A DNA stretch of 64,000 bases from Thalassospira sp. HJ (GTDB lineage: Bacteria > Pseudomonadota > Alphaproteobacteria > Rhodospirillales > Thalassospiraceae), in the NCBI RefSeq assembly GCF_000948415.1, contig NZ_JYII01000020.1, forward strand, positions 186,001 to 250,000, given 5' to 3'. The notes below the pieces were generated by a model. That model saw only the letters and a program-made list of their open reading frames with translations, searched no databases and was not told where the DNA came from. This document shows positions 1 through 8,611 of this stretch, piece after piece; position 1 is the first letter of the stretch; every line of letters begins with the position of its first letter. A program made the translations under genes and the position numbers.

Positions 1-2462
1 CGGTCAGACCAGCGAATGCCGCCACGGGCAACCGGACCACCGCGCAGATGGACGGCCTCAACCCGTGGGGAATAGACAAAGATTTCACGCCACGGACGGG
101 GCAGCGGCAAATCTTCGATGATGGACGAGTTGAATTTGACCGACAGATAGGATTTCGGATTTCCGTCTGCATCATACTGGAAGAAGTTGGTGCGCAAGGT
201 TGCCTGAACCAGATTGAGGAAGGCGCGCAAAATGCGGTCTTCATCCGGGTTCATCACATCTTCAAGGCGGGTGATGATATCGGCTTCAATCACCTCGACC
301 TCGGCTGCCAGCCCCGGATCGCGGTCCGGGTCAAAGCGGGCAACAAACAGCGAGACAAGGGCGGACGCCAGTGCCGGGTTGTTGGCGAGGGTCTTTGCCA
401 TATAGGCCTGCGAGAAGGCAGAGCCGGTCTGGCGGGTATAGCGCGCATAGGCACGCAGAATAACGACTTCGCGCCAATGCAGGTTGCCCAGCAGAACAAG
501 ACGGTTGAAGGCATCATTTTCAACTTCACCATGCCACATGCGCACGAACAGTTCCTGGAACTTGTTGCGCACGTCATGCAGACTGAATTCGCCGTCGACC
601 TCGACCCCGAAATCATGAATGCGGACATCGGTATCAACATCACGCGGACTGACCGTGAACGGATTTTCGGTGATGACCTTAAGCCCCATGTTTTCAAGCA
701 TGGGCAGGACATCGGACAGCGGCACCGGGGCGCCCGGGTTATAGATCTTGAAGCGCAGCTCGTTTTCGGCGGCCTCGATCGGGCGATAAAGGTTCACCCG
801 CAGGTCATTGGCCTTGATGACCTCTTCGATGCGTTCGATATCAAGTTCCGCACTTTCGACCGTGAAGCGTTCACGATAATCGGTCGAGAAGCTTTCACCA
901 TAGCGACGATGCAGGGCAAGGCCACGTTCCTCGCCCAACTCACGCACAAGCACCTGACGCAGGGTATCGGACCAGTCACGGGCTGCTTCGACCAGCTGGC
1001 GTTCGATATCGGCAACACTGTATTCGGGCAGTTCACCGGGATTGGTTTTAACCAGCAAATGCAGACGTGCCAGCGGGCTATCCCCGATCAGGGTGTAGTG
1101 GGCAGTGACCTTGCCATCAAAGGCGTTTTCAATCACCGTCTGGAACTTGAGCCGCAGTTTGGTGGTGAAACGGTCACGCGGGCAGAACAGCTGACAGGAA
1201 ACAAACCGTTCAAAGGCATCACGGCGCACGAAAAGCGCAATGCGCTGGCGTTCCTGAAGATGCAGGATGCCCATGCAGGTATGATAGAGATCATCCAGAT
1301 CAACCTGGAACAGCTCATCCCGCGGGTAGGTTTCAAGGATATTGACCAGTGCCTTGCCATCGTGGCTTGCCGGCGGGAAGCCCGCACGCTTGACGGTTTC
1401 GGCAAGCTTCATGCGCAGAAGCGGGATCAGACGCGGGCTCAGGTTATAGGCGACCGAGGTAAACAGGCCGACAAACAGATGCTGGCCCACGACCTTGCCC
1501 TTGGCATCGAACTGCTTGACGACGATGGTGTCGAGATGCACCGGGCGATGCACGGTGGATTGCTTGTTGGCCTTGGTAACCATCAACAGGTTCGGCTTGG
1601 TGACAAAGTCCTGCACCTCTGCCGACAGGTTGCCAATCTGGCGCAGCTCATCAAAAACGTGCGTGCCTTCGCGTGACAGAATGCCAAGCTGATTTTTGAC
1701 TTCGACATCAACGGCAGACTTCTTGCCGCCCGGCTTGAAGCTGTATTCGCGGTAACCGAGGAAGGTGAAGTGATCGTTATGCAGCCAGCCAAGGAAGTCC
1801 TGGACTTCACGGCGGTCTTCGTCGGTCTCGGCCGCCTTGAACTCGCCGATTTCATCAAGAACCTCGGAGACCTTTTTAAGCATCGGCTGCCAGTCACGCA
1901 CGGCAAGGGCGACGTCGGTCAGGCTGTTTTCAAGACGGTCATGGACCTTGGAAAGGACCTCCTTGTCGGTCTGCTCGTCAATTTCGACATGCATGACCGA
2001 TTCACGCGGATCGTCGGTTTCCTCGACACCAGCGACATGTTGCAATTCACCCTTGTCGTTACGCGCAATCCGCATGATCGGGTGGATGACAAGATGAACC
2101 GTCAGATCAAGTTCATGCAGGGCGGCCGTGACCGAGTCCACCAGGAACGGCATATCGGTATTGTTGATTTCGATCACCGTGTGATCGGACGTCCAGCCAT
2201 GTTCTTCGAGATCGGGGTTATAGACCCGGATTTTCGCCGTATCGGCCGAGGGGCGCTTTTGCGCGAATTTGTAAAGTGTAAGTGCCGCGCCATAAAGCGA
2301 GTCGACTGATCGACCCGCCATGTCGTCAGGCGGAACATCCTTATAAAAAAGGCGAACGAATGCTTCTGCATCCTTCGCCATTTCGCCAGACATTCGCTGA
2401 TGGATTTTTTCGACAACCTTGTCGATGACTTCCCGTTTTGGGTCGCCGTTTCGGGCTTTCAT
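1..2462 (-). CDS. gdh: NAD-specific glutamate dehydrogenase, large 180-kDa type (5' part; runs off the window)
   Basis: The reverse strand is open from an ATG at 2462 to the window edge, giving 820 codons. This is about half of the roughly 1600-residue large NAD-GDH family, which interconverts glutamate and 2-oxoglutarate, mainly for glutamate catabolism. The visible part is the long N-terminal regulatory region of this family. It ends just as the catalytic core begins, at the family signature GGIRWSDR (residues about 813-820). The start opens MKARNGDPKREV, preceded by a weak purine-rich stretch. The gene is divergent from fabI across a 371-bp gap. The 3' half is not in the window, so integrity of the catalytic domain cannot be judged. 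Confidence 0.93.
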   Translation of the reverse strand, partial: MKARNGDPKREVIDKVVEKIHQRMSGEMAKDAEAFVRLFYKDVPPDDMAGRSVDSLYGAALTLYKFAQKRPSADTAKIRVYNPDLEEHGWTSDHTVIEINNTDMPFLVDSVTAALHELDLTVHLVIHPIMRIARNDKGELQHVAGVEETDDPRESVMHVEIDEQTDKEVLSKVHDRLENSLTDVALAVRDWQPMLKKVSEVLDEIGEFKAAETDEDRREVQDFLGWLHNDHFTFLGYREYSFKPGGKKSAVDVEVKNQLGILSREGTHVFDELRQIGNLSAEVQDFVTKPNLLMVTKANKQSTVHRPVHLDTIVVKQFDAKGKVVGQHLFVGLFTSVAYNLSPRLIPLLRMKLAETVKRAGFPPASHDGKALVNILETYPRDELFQVDLDDLYHTCMGILHLQERQRIALFVRRDAFERFVSCQLFCPRDRFTTKLRLKFQTVIENAFDGKVTAHYTLIGDSPLARLHLLVKTNPGELPEYSVADIERQLVEAARDWSDTLRQVLVRELGEERGLALHRRYGESFSTDYRERFTVESAELDIERIEEVIKANDLRVNLYRPIEAAENELRFKIYNPGAPVPLSDVLPMLENMGLKVITENPFTVSPRDVDTDVRIHDFGVEVDGEFSLHDVRNKFQELFVRMWHGEVENDAFNRLVLLGNLHWREVVILRAYARYTRQTGSAFSQAYMAKTLANNPALASALVSLFVARFDPDRDPGLAAEVEVIEADIITRLEDVMNPDEDRILRAFLNLVQATLRTNFFQYDADGNPKSYLSVKFNSSIIEDLPLPRPWREIFVYSPRVEAVHLRGGPVARGGIRWSD

Positions 2463-2833
2463 GACCTAATTCCCTTTTTCCCGGTTCTGTTTGCCAGAAC
2501 CGAAACACCGATCTTTGCGACCGGTGCAACACACCACTGATTTTGTCTCTTTATTTGGGAAGGAAACGGGGGCTTTCCACCATAAACCCACGTGGAACTC
2601 CCGAGCATCCCTTCACGCCTACACATAACGGATCATCTGCCTAAAAACTATGCTTCTGCACAAAAAAAATTCATTTAACCAACAGATTAGCATGCGGCCG
2701 CAAGATCATCGGCAGGGAGCGATTGTCACAGAATTTTGCACTTTTTTGCGATGCAAAACCGGTTACACTTTGAAATGCGCCCCGATTTGAGAATTGCTTC
2801 GCACCCGCACATGATCCGAGAAGGAACCACGGC
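2463..2833. other. 371-bp divergent intergenic region (gdh / fabI)
   Basis: No gene is seen here. The stretch must hold the promoters of the divergent gdh and fabI genes, but I see no convincing -35/-10 pair. An inverted repeat with 7-base arms (TTTTGCA ... TGCAAAA) spans 2734-2758, about 75 bp before the fabI start. It could be an operator, but nothing else supports that. Confidence 0.5.
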
Positions 2834-3592
2834 ATGCTTGAAGGCAAAAAAGGGCTGATCGTCGGAATTGCCAATGAATTGTCCATCGCATGGGGCTGCG
2901 CGCGCGTTTTCAAGCGCGAAGGCGCAGACATCGCGGTGACGTACCTGAACGACAAGGCCAAGCGGTTTGTCAAACCGCTGGCCGAGGAAATCGACGCTGC
3001 GATTTTCGCCCCACTTGATGTACGTGACGCATCGCAGGAAGACGCGCTATTTGGCGAAATCGAACGCAAATGGGGAAAGCTTGATTTCGTTTTGCATTCC
3101 ATCGCCTTTGCCCCGGCAGATGACCTGCATGGGCGGGTGGTTGATTGTTCGCGCGACGGGTTCATGGCAGCGATGGATATTTCGTGCCATTCCTTTGCAC
3201 GGCTTGCCAAACGCGCAGAGCCATTGATGCGCGATGGCGGCACGCTTTTGACCGTGACCTATATGGGATCGGAACGGGTCATTGATCATTATGGCGTTAT
3301 GGGTCCGGTCAAGGCAGCGCTTGAAAGTACGACTCGCTATATGGCGGCCGAACTTGGCCCCAAGGGTATTCGCTGCCATGCGATTTCACCCGGACCGCTT
3401 TTGACTCGTGCGGCATCGGGCATTGCCGAATTTCAAAATCTGATGGATGAAGCGACCGAACGCGCACCATCACATCGTCTGGTGACCATCGACGAAATTG
3501 GTGAGTTGGCGGCGTTTCTGGCCAGTGACCGGGCCAAATCGCTAACCGGGGACGTGGTGCATATTGATGGTGGCTATAACATCATGGGCTAA
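2834..3592 (+). CDS. fabI: enoyl-[acyl-carrier-protein] reductase (NADH), FabI type
   Basis: This 252-residue SDR-family protein reduces trans-2-enoyl-ACP in the last step of each type II fatty acid elongation cycle. The N-terminus has the FabI-type nucleotide-binding segment (GIANELSIAWG, residues 11-21) in place of the classic SDR TGxxxGxG. The catalytic pair Tyr153-x6-Lys160 is in place, with the extra FabI tyrosine at 143 (VTYMGSERV). The C-terminal GDVVHIDGGYNIMG is also typical. The ATG at 2834 follows a good GAAGGA ribosome site. Alphaproteobacteria often carry more than one FabI-like gene, so this may be one of two paralogues. It converges with a DUF488 gene 15 bp away. Confidence 0.93.
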   Translation: MLEGKKGLIVGIANELSIAWGCARVFKREGADIAVTYLNDKAKRFVKPLAEEIDAAIFAPLDVRDASQEDALFGEIERKWGKLDFVLHSIAFAPADDLHGRVVDCSRDGFMAAMDISCHSFARLAKRAEPLMRDGGTLLTVTYMGSERVIDHYGVMGPVKAALESTTRYMAAELGPKGIRCHAISPGPLLTRAASGIAEFQNLMDEATERAPSHRLVTIDEIGELAAFLASDRAKSLTGDVVHIDGGYNIMG

Positions 3593-3607
3593 CCGGGCTA
3601 TTCGTGG

Positions 3608-4249
3608 CTAGCGGCGCTTGATCGCGTCTTCTGCCTTGGGGGCGACACGTTTGATCTGACGTGCAAGTGCCAGTTTGGCTTCGGCATCCGGATCAGGTTC
3701 TGCGGCGGCAAACAGATCGGGCGCATCCCCGCCATTGATCGCAATCATACGGGCATCGGTTTCCGACTGGCTTTCAACCCGCCCTTCGACCAGATGGCAC
3801 AGATCAAAACCAGCTTCTTTCAGGGCGGGCGCGATCAGAAGCGTTCGATGGCAATCCAGCGGATCCTTTTCGGCACACATCAGACAGATACGGTATTTCT
3901 TCGCCCCGGAAACCAATCGTTCGACCCCGGATTTGAAATCGGGCCGTGCGGCCATAAGGTCGTAATCCAGTTGCCCATCGGGATAAAGCTCGGGAAATTG
4001 CGGCTTGCCGCCCATCACATCGCCCATGAAGACATAGGCAATGCCGTTTTCGCGGAGGAACGGCCCGAAACTGTCAGAGTCGAACGCCGTCCAAAAGCTT
4101 GATCGCTTGAAGGTGCGGATATCGGCCACCGCCGTGATGCCATGCGCCCGAAACAACGCAAGCAAACTTTCCCGATCATGGCCAGCATAGCCAACGGTGT
4201 AGATGATGCGCCCGTATGGCACGGATTTATCAGGGATCAATTCAGACAT
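3608..4249 (-). CDS. DUF488 domain protein
   Basis: A 213-residue protein of the DUF488 family, whose biochemical function is not settled. The signature is clear: YTVGYAGHD near the N-terminus, VADIRTFKRSS, and the cysteine-containing CAEKDPLDCHR, where family members keep a cysteine-histidine-arginine cluster. I chose the ATG at 4249 (MSELIPDKSVPYGR). A longer reading to 4360 would run through the terminator and 3' flank of the upstream tRNA genes, and its extra residues do not resemble the family. The C-terminal 50 residues are acidic and alanine-rich and probably disordered. It converges with fabI; no separate promoter was recognised. Confidence 0.85.
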   Translation of the reverse strand: MSELIPDKSVPYGRIIYTVGYAGHDRESLLALFRAHGITAVADIRTFKRSSFWTAFDSDSFGPFLRENGIAYVFMGDVMGGKPQFPELYPDGQLDYDLMAARPDFKSGVERLVSGAKKYRICLMCAEKDPLDCHRTLLIAPALKEAGFDLCHLVEGRVESQSETDARMIAINGGDAPDLFAAAEPDPDAEAKLALARQIKRVAPKAEDAIKRR

Positions 4250-4316
4250 TCCCAAAGCACACGATAAATCGCGTTTGCGTGCAAGCAGGAACGGCCAAGC
4301 GCCTTGGCCCAAAAGC

Positions 4317-4346
4317 AAAAAGACCGCCCCGAAGGACGGCCTTTTT
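4317..4346 (-). terminator. rho-independent terminator of the tRNA-Gly pair
   Basis: On the minus strand a GC-rich stem closes on a TTCG tetraloop and is followed by five T residues. It lies 14 bp after the second tRNA. Confidence 0.85.
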
Positions 4347-4359
4347 AGAACTTTCATCA

Positions 4360-4434
4360 TGGAGCGGGCGAAGAGATTCGAACTCTCGACCCTAACCTTG
4401 GCAAGGTTATGCTCTACCCCTGAGCTACGCCCGC
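4360..4434 (-). tRNA. tRNA-Gly (GCC), downstream copy
   Basis: A 75-nt tRNA on the minus strand with CCA encoded. The acceptor arm GCGGGCG pairs with CGCCCGC, the D arm is GCTCAGGGGTAGAGC, the anticodon loop TTGCCAA gives anticodon GCC, and the T arm carries GTTCGAATC. It is identical in sequence to the copy 37 bp upstream and is followed at once by a terminator. Confidence 0.97.
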
Positions 4435-4471
4435 ATCATCATGAAAGCGATGATCTGTGAAACTGGTCTGA

Positions 4472-4546
4472 TGGAGCGGGCGAAGAGATTCGAACTCTCG
4501 ACCCTAACCTTGGCAAGGTTATGCTCTACCCCTGAGCTACGCCCGC
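4472..4546 (-). tRNA. tRNA-Gly (GCC), upstream copy
   Basis: A 75-nt tRNA on the minus strand, base for base the same as the copy at 4360-4434, with anticodon GCC and encoded CCA. It is the first gene of a two-tRNA transcript that starts from the promoter at 4585-4612. Confidence 0.97.
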
Positions 4547-4584
4547 GTTCATCAGATTGTTTCTGCCCCTGTGGAGCGGCGCGG

Positions 4585-4612
4585 ATAATAGCCCAACAAA
4601 GAGCGATTGCAA
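4585..4612 (-). promoter_or_regulatory. sigma-70-type promoter of the tRNA-Gly pair
   Basis: The minus strand shows TTGCAA, a 16-bp spacer, then TATTAT, ending about 38 bp before the first tRNA. Strength, spacing and position all suit a stable-RNA promoter. Confidence 0.75.
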
Positions 4613-4764
4613 CCCTTTTTTCCATGAAAACGTAACATCGGGAATTTTGGCGGTTTTCCTTGACTTTAAGGGCTTCAATTGTCGAAATCCGACCCGGTTT
4701 ACGCAAATTTGCGTCCGGTTTTGAACTTGGTTATCTTTTGGCGCACAGCCGCAAGGGAAAGAGC

Positions 4765-5274
4765 ATGAGCGATCCATCAACCCAGCTTTTCGATCACCTC
4801 GCCAAATTGGGCATCGAAACGACAACACATGAGCACGAACCGCTGTTTACGGTCGAGGATTCGCAAAAGCTGCGCGGGGACCTTCCGGGGCTGCATTCCA
4901 AGAACCTGTTTGTAAAAGACAAGAAGGGTGAGTTGTGGCTCGTCGTTGCCGAGGAAGAGACCGAAATCCGCATGAACCACCTGCATAAGCGGTTGGGATG
5001 TGCGCGCCTGTCCTTTGGCAAGCCGGAGCTTCTGATCGAAACGCTGGGCATCAAGCCGGGTTCAGTGACGCCGTTTGCCCTGATCAATGATCAGGATCGC
5101 AAGGTCAAACTGGTTCTCGATGCCAAGCTGGCCAATGGGGACATGCTCAACTTTCACCCCTTGCGAAATGATCGAACCACGACAATTTCCTCGGCAGATC
5201 TGTTAACCTTCATCGGTTCGCTTGGCTATGAGGCGATGATTATTGATTTTGATGCCGAACCCGCCGTCGAATAA
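4765..5274 (+). CDS. ProX/YbaK-family aminoacyl-tRNA deacylase (prolyl-tRNA synthetase associated domain)
   Basis: A 169-residue stand-alone editing protein. Family members hydrolyse mischarged tRNA, typically Ala-tRNA(Pro), in trans to prolyl-tRNA synthetase. The whole protein is the YbaK/ProRS-associated fold. The conserved lysine segment SKNLFVKD (Lys46) and the downstream NFHPLRNDRTTTIS that closes the substrate pocket are present. The ATG at 4765 has a purine-rich AAGGGAAAGAG just upstream. An in-frame extension to 4660 is rejected because it has no ribosome site and no family resemblance. The exact tRNA substrate is not provable from sequence. Confidence 0.88.
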   Translation: MSDPSTQLFDHLAKLGIETTTHEHEPLFTVEDSQKLRGDLPGLHSKNLFVKDKKGELWLVVAEEETEIRMNHLHKRLGCARLSFGKPELLIETLGIKPGSVTPFALINDQDRKVKLVLDAKLANGDMLNFHPLRNDRTTTISSADLLTFIGSLGYEAMIIDFDAEPAVE

Positions 5275-5292
5275 CGATAAATGAACCCTGGA

Positions 5293-5336
5293 CACCTGAG
5301 TAAGTCCTTAAATTCGCTTATATTTAAGTATAGGTG
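5293..5336. repeat. nested inverted repeat upstream of cnoX
   Basis: An inner pair CTTAAAT/ATTTAAG (5307-5313 and 5322-5328) sits inside an outer pair CACCT/AGGTG. It lies about 80-125 bp before the cnoX start. There is no T-run, so it is not a standard terminator; an operator or mRNA structure is possible. Confidence 0.4.
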
Positions 5337-5417
5337 ACACGCAATATCATATGGATGCCTCTTGTCGTCCGGGCATGGCGGTATCATCTAGAATTCAGAA
5401 TTAGTGAGTGAACAATA

Positions 5418-6344
5418 ATGTCGATCATTCTTGACGCAAATGCGCCAGATAGCGCCACCAGCCGAAATCGGGATTCCGACCTGATCAAGGACAGCACTGT
5501 TGAAACTTTCGTCCAGGACGTCATCGAACCGTCCATGGAAGTACCGGTTGTTGTCGATTTCTGGGCACCGTGGTGCGGTCCGTGCAAAAACCTGACCCCG
5601 GTGATCGAAAAGGTCACACGTGAGGCTGGTGGACTCGTGAAGCTGGTCAAGGTCAATATCGACGAAAACCAGGAACTGGCGATGCAACTGCGCATTCAGT
5701 CGGTTCCGACGGTTTATGCCTTCAAGGGCGGTCGCCCGGTCGATGGCTTTCAGGGTGCACAGCCGGAAAGCGAAGTGCGCGCCTTTTATGAGAAGCTTGC
5801 CGGTGGGCCGATTGAAAGCCCTATCGAGATGCTGCTTGAACAGGCAAGTGCCGCACTTGCAGAAGACGACTTTGAGACGGCACACGGATTTTATGTCAGC
5901 GTACTTGAACGCGAACAGGAAAATGAAATTGCCATTGGCGGGATGATACGCTGCATGGTCGGCATGGGCGAAGTTGAAGAAACCCGCCACTTTGTTGACA
6001 ACATGTCCGATCTTGATCGCATGAAAGCGCCCATTGCGGCTGCCATCAGCGCGCTTGAACTGGCCGAGTCCGGTGCATCAAGTGATGACCTTGACGCCGC
6101 CCGTGCAGCCGTTGTGTCCAACCCGAACGACCCGCAGGCGCAATATGATTACGGCATGGCGTGCTTTGCCGCGAACAAGCGTGATGAGGCAGTGAATGCC
6201 ATGATCGCCATCATTCGCTCCAACCGCGAATGGAATGAAGATGCAGGACGTACCCAGCTCCTGAAGTTTTTTGAAGCCTGGGGCCCGATGGATCCCGCCA
6301 GCGTCGCCGGACGCCGTGCCTTATCAACGGTACTATTTTCATGA
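5418..6344 (+). CDS. cnoX: thioredoxin-TPR co-chaperone, CnoX/YbbN type
   Basis: A 308-residue protein with a thioredoxin fold (about residues 22-130) followed by a TPR-like helical region. The active site WCGPC is intact (Cys53, Cys56), unlike E. coli CnoX, which has lost one cysteine. By family knowledge these proteins hold oxidation-damaged clients and hand them to GroEL; a true disulfide activity is possible here. The ATG at 5418 has only a weak upstream purine stretch. The stop overlaps the lonN start by 4 bp (ATGA), implying translational coupling. It is first in the apparent cnoX-lonN-trm112-DUF971 operon. Confidence 0.9.
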   Translation: MSIILDANAPDSATSRNRDSDLIKDSTVETFVQDVIEPSMEVPVVVDFWAPWCGPCKNLTPVIEKVTREAGGLVKLVKVNIDENQELAMQLRIQSVPTVYAFKGGRPVDGFQGAQPESEVRAFYEKLAGGPIESPIEMLLEQASAALAEDDFETAHGFYVSVLEREQENEIAIGGMIRCMVGMGEVEETRHFVDNMSDLDRMKAPIAAAISALELAESGASSDDLDAARAAVVSNPNDPQAQYDYGMACFAANKRDEAVNAMIAIIRSNREWNEDAGRTQLLKFFEAWGPMDPASVAGRRALSTVLFS

Positions 6345-7030
6345 GCATATGCGGCCCCTTTGATCCTGAACTGTCGGACCTTCCGGAAACCATGCCGGTA
6401 TTCCCGTTAAGCGGTGCACTTTTGCTGCCGCGCGGGCATTTGCCGCTCAATATTTTTGAGCCGCGATACATGAATATGGTCAGCGATGCACTTGGTCAGG
6501 ACCGGATGATCGGCATGATCCAGCCCCGCCCTAATCAGCGCGATGCCTATTTCATGAACCCGGACAATCCGGAGATCTTTTCAACAGGATGTGCGGGCCG
6601 CATTACCGCCTTCAGCGAAACCGACGATGGGCGGTTTCTGATCACGCTGACCGGCGTGTGTCGTTTTACCGTGCTTGAGGAATTGCCCGAAAACGGTCGC
6701 GGCTATCGCACTGTGCGTGGCGATTTTTCGCCGTGGCAGGATGACCTGGCCCTCCCGGGTGAAGATATGTCGATCAATCGTGACCGGCTGCGCACCGCAC
6801 TTGAAGCCTATTTCGCGCAACATTCGCTGCGGTCTTGCTGGGATACGCTGGCCGATAGCGACGATGAAATGCTGATCACGACCATTTCGATGGGTTGTCG
6901 GCTTAGTCCGCTTGAAAAACAGGCTTTGCTCGAATGCACAACCCTGTATGATCGCGGCGATATGCTGACGACCTTGCTTGAGATGGCGGTGCACGCCGAC
7001 CCCAAGCAATCGTACAGCAACACCAACTGA
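6341..7030 (+). CDS. LON peptidase substrate-binding domain protein (LonN-like, no protease)
   Basis: A 229-residue protein consisting only of the Lon N-terminal (PUA-like plus helical bundle) domain. Typical segments are [15 protein letters not shown] at residues 18-32, [19 protein letters not shown], and [16 protein letters not shown]. There is no AAA or Ser-Lys protease domain, so it may bind unfolded or specific substrates on its own. It overlaps cnoX by 4 bp, which links it to redox proteostasis. The function of stand-alone LonN proteins is not established. Confidence 0.9.
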   Translation: MSICGPFDPELSDLPETMPVFPLSGALLLPRGHLPLNIFEPRYMNMVSDALGQDRMIGMIQPRPNQRDAYFMNPDNPEIFSTGCAGRITAFSETDDGRFLITLTGVCRFTVLEELPENGRGYRTVRGDFSPWQDDLALPGEDMSINRDRLRTALEAYFAQHSLRSCWDTLADSDDEMLITTISMGCRLSPLEKQALLECTTLYDRGDMLTTLLEMAVHADPKQSYSNTN

Positions 7031-7076
7031 ACATGCATGCCATTGCTACGGCATACCCAATTCGAAGGCTGAATTC

Positions 7077-7265
7077 ATGACCGTGACCCATAGCCCGGTA
7101 GACCCGAAACTTCTTGAAATCCTTGTCTGCCCGGTCACCAAGCAGGCGCTGGAATATGATCGTGAAAATAACGAGCTGATCAGCCCGAAGGCCGGCCTTG
7201 CATACCCGATCCGTGACGGCATTCCGATCATGCTCCCCGACGAAGCCCGCGCCATCGAAGATTAA
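7077..7265 (+). CDS. Trm112-family protein (UPF0434/YcaR)
   Basis: A 62-residue protein with the family opening [17 protein letters not shown] and the closing [16 protein letters not shown]. Eukaryotic Trm112 activates several methyltransferases; the bacterial proteins are shorter and their partner is usually unknown. Only one cysteine is present (LVCP), so the four-cysteine zinc site of larger homologues is absent. I place the start at 7077, because the longer frame would overlap lonN and has no family match. It lies 46 bp after lonN and 18 bp before the DUF971 gene. Confidence 0.88.
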   Translation: MTVTHSPVDPKLLEILVCPVTKQALEYDRENNELISPKAGLAYPIRDGIPIMLPDEARAIED

Positions 7266-7283
7266 GGCAAGGACATCCGCTAC

Positions 7284-7661
7284 ATGTCCAATGACGGCTT
7301 TACCCCGGCATTCAGCCCGGTCGAAATCAATTATCTGCGCGATGACCGCATTCTGGAAATCATCTGGGATGATGGCGCGAAGACGTATCTGAGAGCCGAA
7401 CTGCTGCGGGTCGAAAGCCCGTCGGCCGAAGTGCAGGGGCATCACCCCTCGGAAAAGAAGATCATCGCCGGACGCCGGCATGTCGGGATCATTGATATCG
7501 CACCGGTTGGAAATTATGCAGTGCGGATCAGCTTTGATGACCTGCATGATAGCGGCCTGTTTAGCTGGCAGTACCTGCGCGAGATGCACGACAATCAGGA
7601 CAAGCTGTGGAAAGACTATCTCGCAGCCCTTGAGGCCAAAGGCCTGTCACGCGATCCGTAG
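7284..7661 (+). CDS. DUF971 protein (gamma-butyrobetaine hydroxylase-like N-terminal domain)
   Basis: A 125-residue single-domain protein. Diagnostic segments are LEIIWDDGAKTYLRAELLR near the N-terminus and SFDDLHDSGLFSWQYLRE near the C-terminus. In eukaryotes the domain precedes a 2-oxoglutarate oxygenase; alone in bacteria it has been linked to iron-sulfur or quinone metabolism, without a settled role. It is the last gene of the cnoX operon and is followed by a strong terminator. A UbiH-family gene lies 1 kb further on, on the other strand. Confidence 0.87.
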   Translation: MSNDGFTPAFSPVEINYLRDDRILEIIWDDGAKTYLRAELLRVESPSAEVQGHHPSEKKIIAGRRHVGIIDIAPVGNYAVRISFDDLHDSGLFSWQYLREMHDNQDKLWKDYLAALEAKGLSRDP

Positions 7662-7709
7662 CGCTAAGTACCGAACACTCCCCAGCCTTCATACTACCCA
7701 TCTAAACGC

Positions 7710-7743
7710 AAAAACGGCCCTGCCAAAGACAGGACCGTTTTTT
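7710..7743. terminator. bidirectional terminator between DUF971 gene and ompW
   Basis: An A-run, a GC-rich stem (ACGGCCCTG / CAGGACCGT) and a T-run make a terminator that works from either strand between convergent genes. Confidence 0.85.
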
Positions 7744-7782
7744 AACTGTCTGAGCGAGGCAAGCACCTCGCAGACGCGCTTC

Positions 7783-8445
7783 TTAGAAGCGGTAACCAAC
7801 ACCTAGACCGAAGACCCACGGATCGAGGTGAGCTTTGGAGGTGTTTCCGCCGTTATTGATGCTTACGTCGGTATCAAGATAGATCTTTTTGACGTCAAAG
7901 TTGACCGACCACGGACCCGAGATCGCATAATCAAAGCCAGCCTGGAAAGCGTAACCAAAGCCATCATCATAGTCGACTGAGGTGAACTGGCCCGGCTTGG
8001 AATCATAGAAGAAGGTGTAGTTGATACCTGCACCGACATACGGGCTCCAGCGGCTTTCCGGCATGAAGTGGTACTGGAGGGTAAGTGTCGGCGGCAACAG
8101 ACGTACAGAACCAGCATCAAGGCTAGGGTTCTGCCAAGTCAGATCATGCTGTGTGGTAGCTGCAATCAGCTCAAGTGCAATGTTGTCTGTAACAAAGTAA
8201 GAAAAATCTACTTCCGGAACAACATCGTTAGTCAACTCGCCATGACCAGTGCCACCATTGATGTTGTGGTCATAGGTATCTTCATCCGGAACCATCGCAA
8301 TGCCGCGCGCACGGATGACAATGTCACCGGCCTGTTTGGTTTTGAATTCGGCGGTCTGTGCGGAAGCCGGATTGGCTGCGACGAGCGATGCCGCCATCAT
8401 GCCACCCAACAACGCGGTGCCAAGAAGTTTGGATTTGAATGACAT
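7783..8445 (-). CDS. ompW: OmpW-family outer membrane protein
   Basis: A 220-residue protein with a clear Sec signal peptide (hydrophobic stretch 7-24, likely cut after ANPASA at residue 29) and an eight-stranded barrel pattern. It ends in VFGLGVGYRF, with the terminal phenylalanine expected for BAM recognition. Family segments include LPPTLTLQYHF and YVGAGINYTFF. OmpW barrels allow passage of small hydrophobic compounds. The ATG at 8445 follows AGGGGACAG; the longer in-frame reading to 8571 lacks a signal peptide start and is rejected. An FNR-like box lies 64 bp upstream, so oxygen control is likely. Confidence 0.92.
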   Translation of the reverse strand: MSFKSKLLGTALLGGMMAASLVAANPASAQTAEFKTKQAGDIVIRARGIAMVPDEDTYDHNINGGTGHGELTNDVVPEVDFSYFVTDNIALELIAATTQHDLTWQNPSLDAGSVRLLPPTLTLQYHFMPESRWSPYVGAGINYTFFYDSKPGQFTSVDYDDGFGYAFQAGFDYAISGPWSVNFDVKKIYLDTDVSINNGGNTSKAHLDPWVFGLGVGYRF

Positions 8446-8508
8446 TATCTGTCCCCTGTTAGTTTGATTAACTGGGAGGGACATTGCGCCTTTCTGTTTA
8501 CTGACTTG

Positions 8509-8522
8509 TTGACACAAATCAA
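8509..8522 (-). promoter_or_regulatory. FNR/Anr-type box upstream of ompW
   Basis: Read toward ompW it is TTGAT-TTGT-GTCAA, one base off the FNR consensus TTGAT-N4-ATCAA. It is centred about 71 bp before the start codon, which allows class II activation with a short leader. Confidence 0.55.
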
Positions 8523-8611
8523 GAAATCGAAACAAAAAACGACAGATTTTTGAACGATTATAAGTGACCATCGATCACTTATTGCAATTTTTCTAACGAA
8601 AAAGTCGTGAA

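Noticed and set aside
48-1676. 542-codon open frame on the plus strand
   Set aside because: It is antisense to the NAD-glutamate dehydrogenase gene, has no ribosome site and no recognisable domain. Long antisense frames are common opposite GC-rich genes.
4293-4309. Hairpin GGCCAAG/CTTGGCC as an extra terminator
   Set aside because: No T-run follows on either strand at the right distance; the true tRNA terminator lies just beside it.
4360-4546. tRNA-Gly pair as an integration site for a mobile element
   Set aside because: No integrase, no direct repeat of the tRNA 3' end beyond the tandem copy, and only core genes on both sides.
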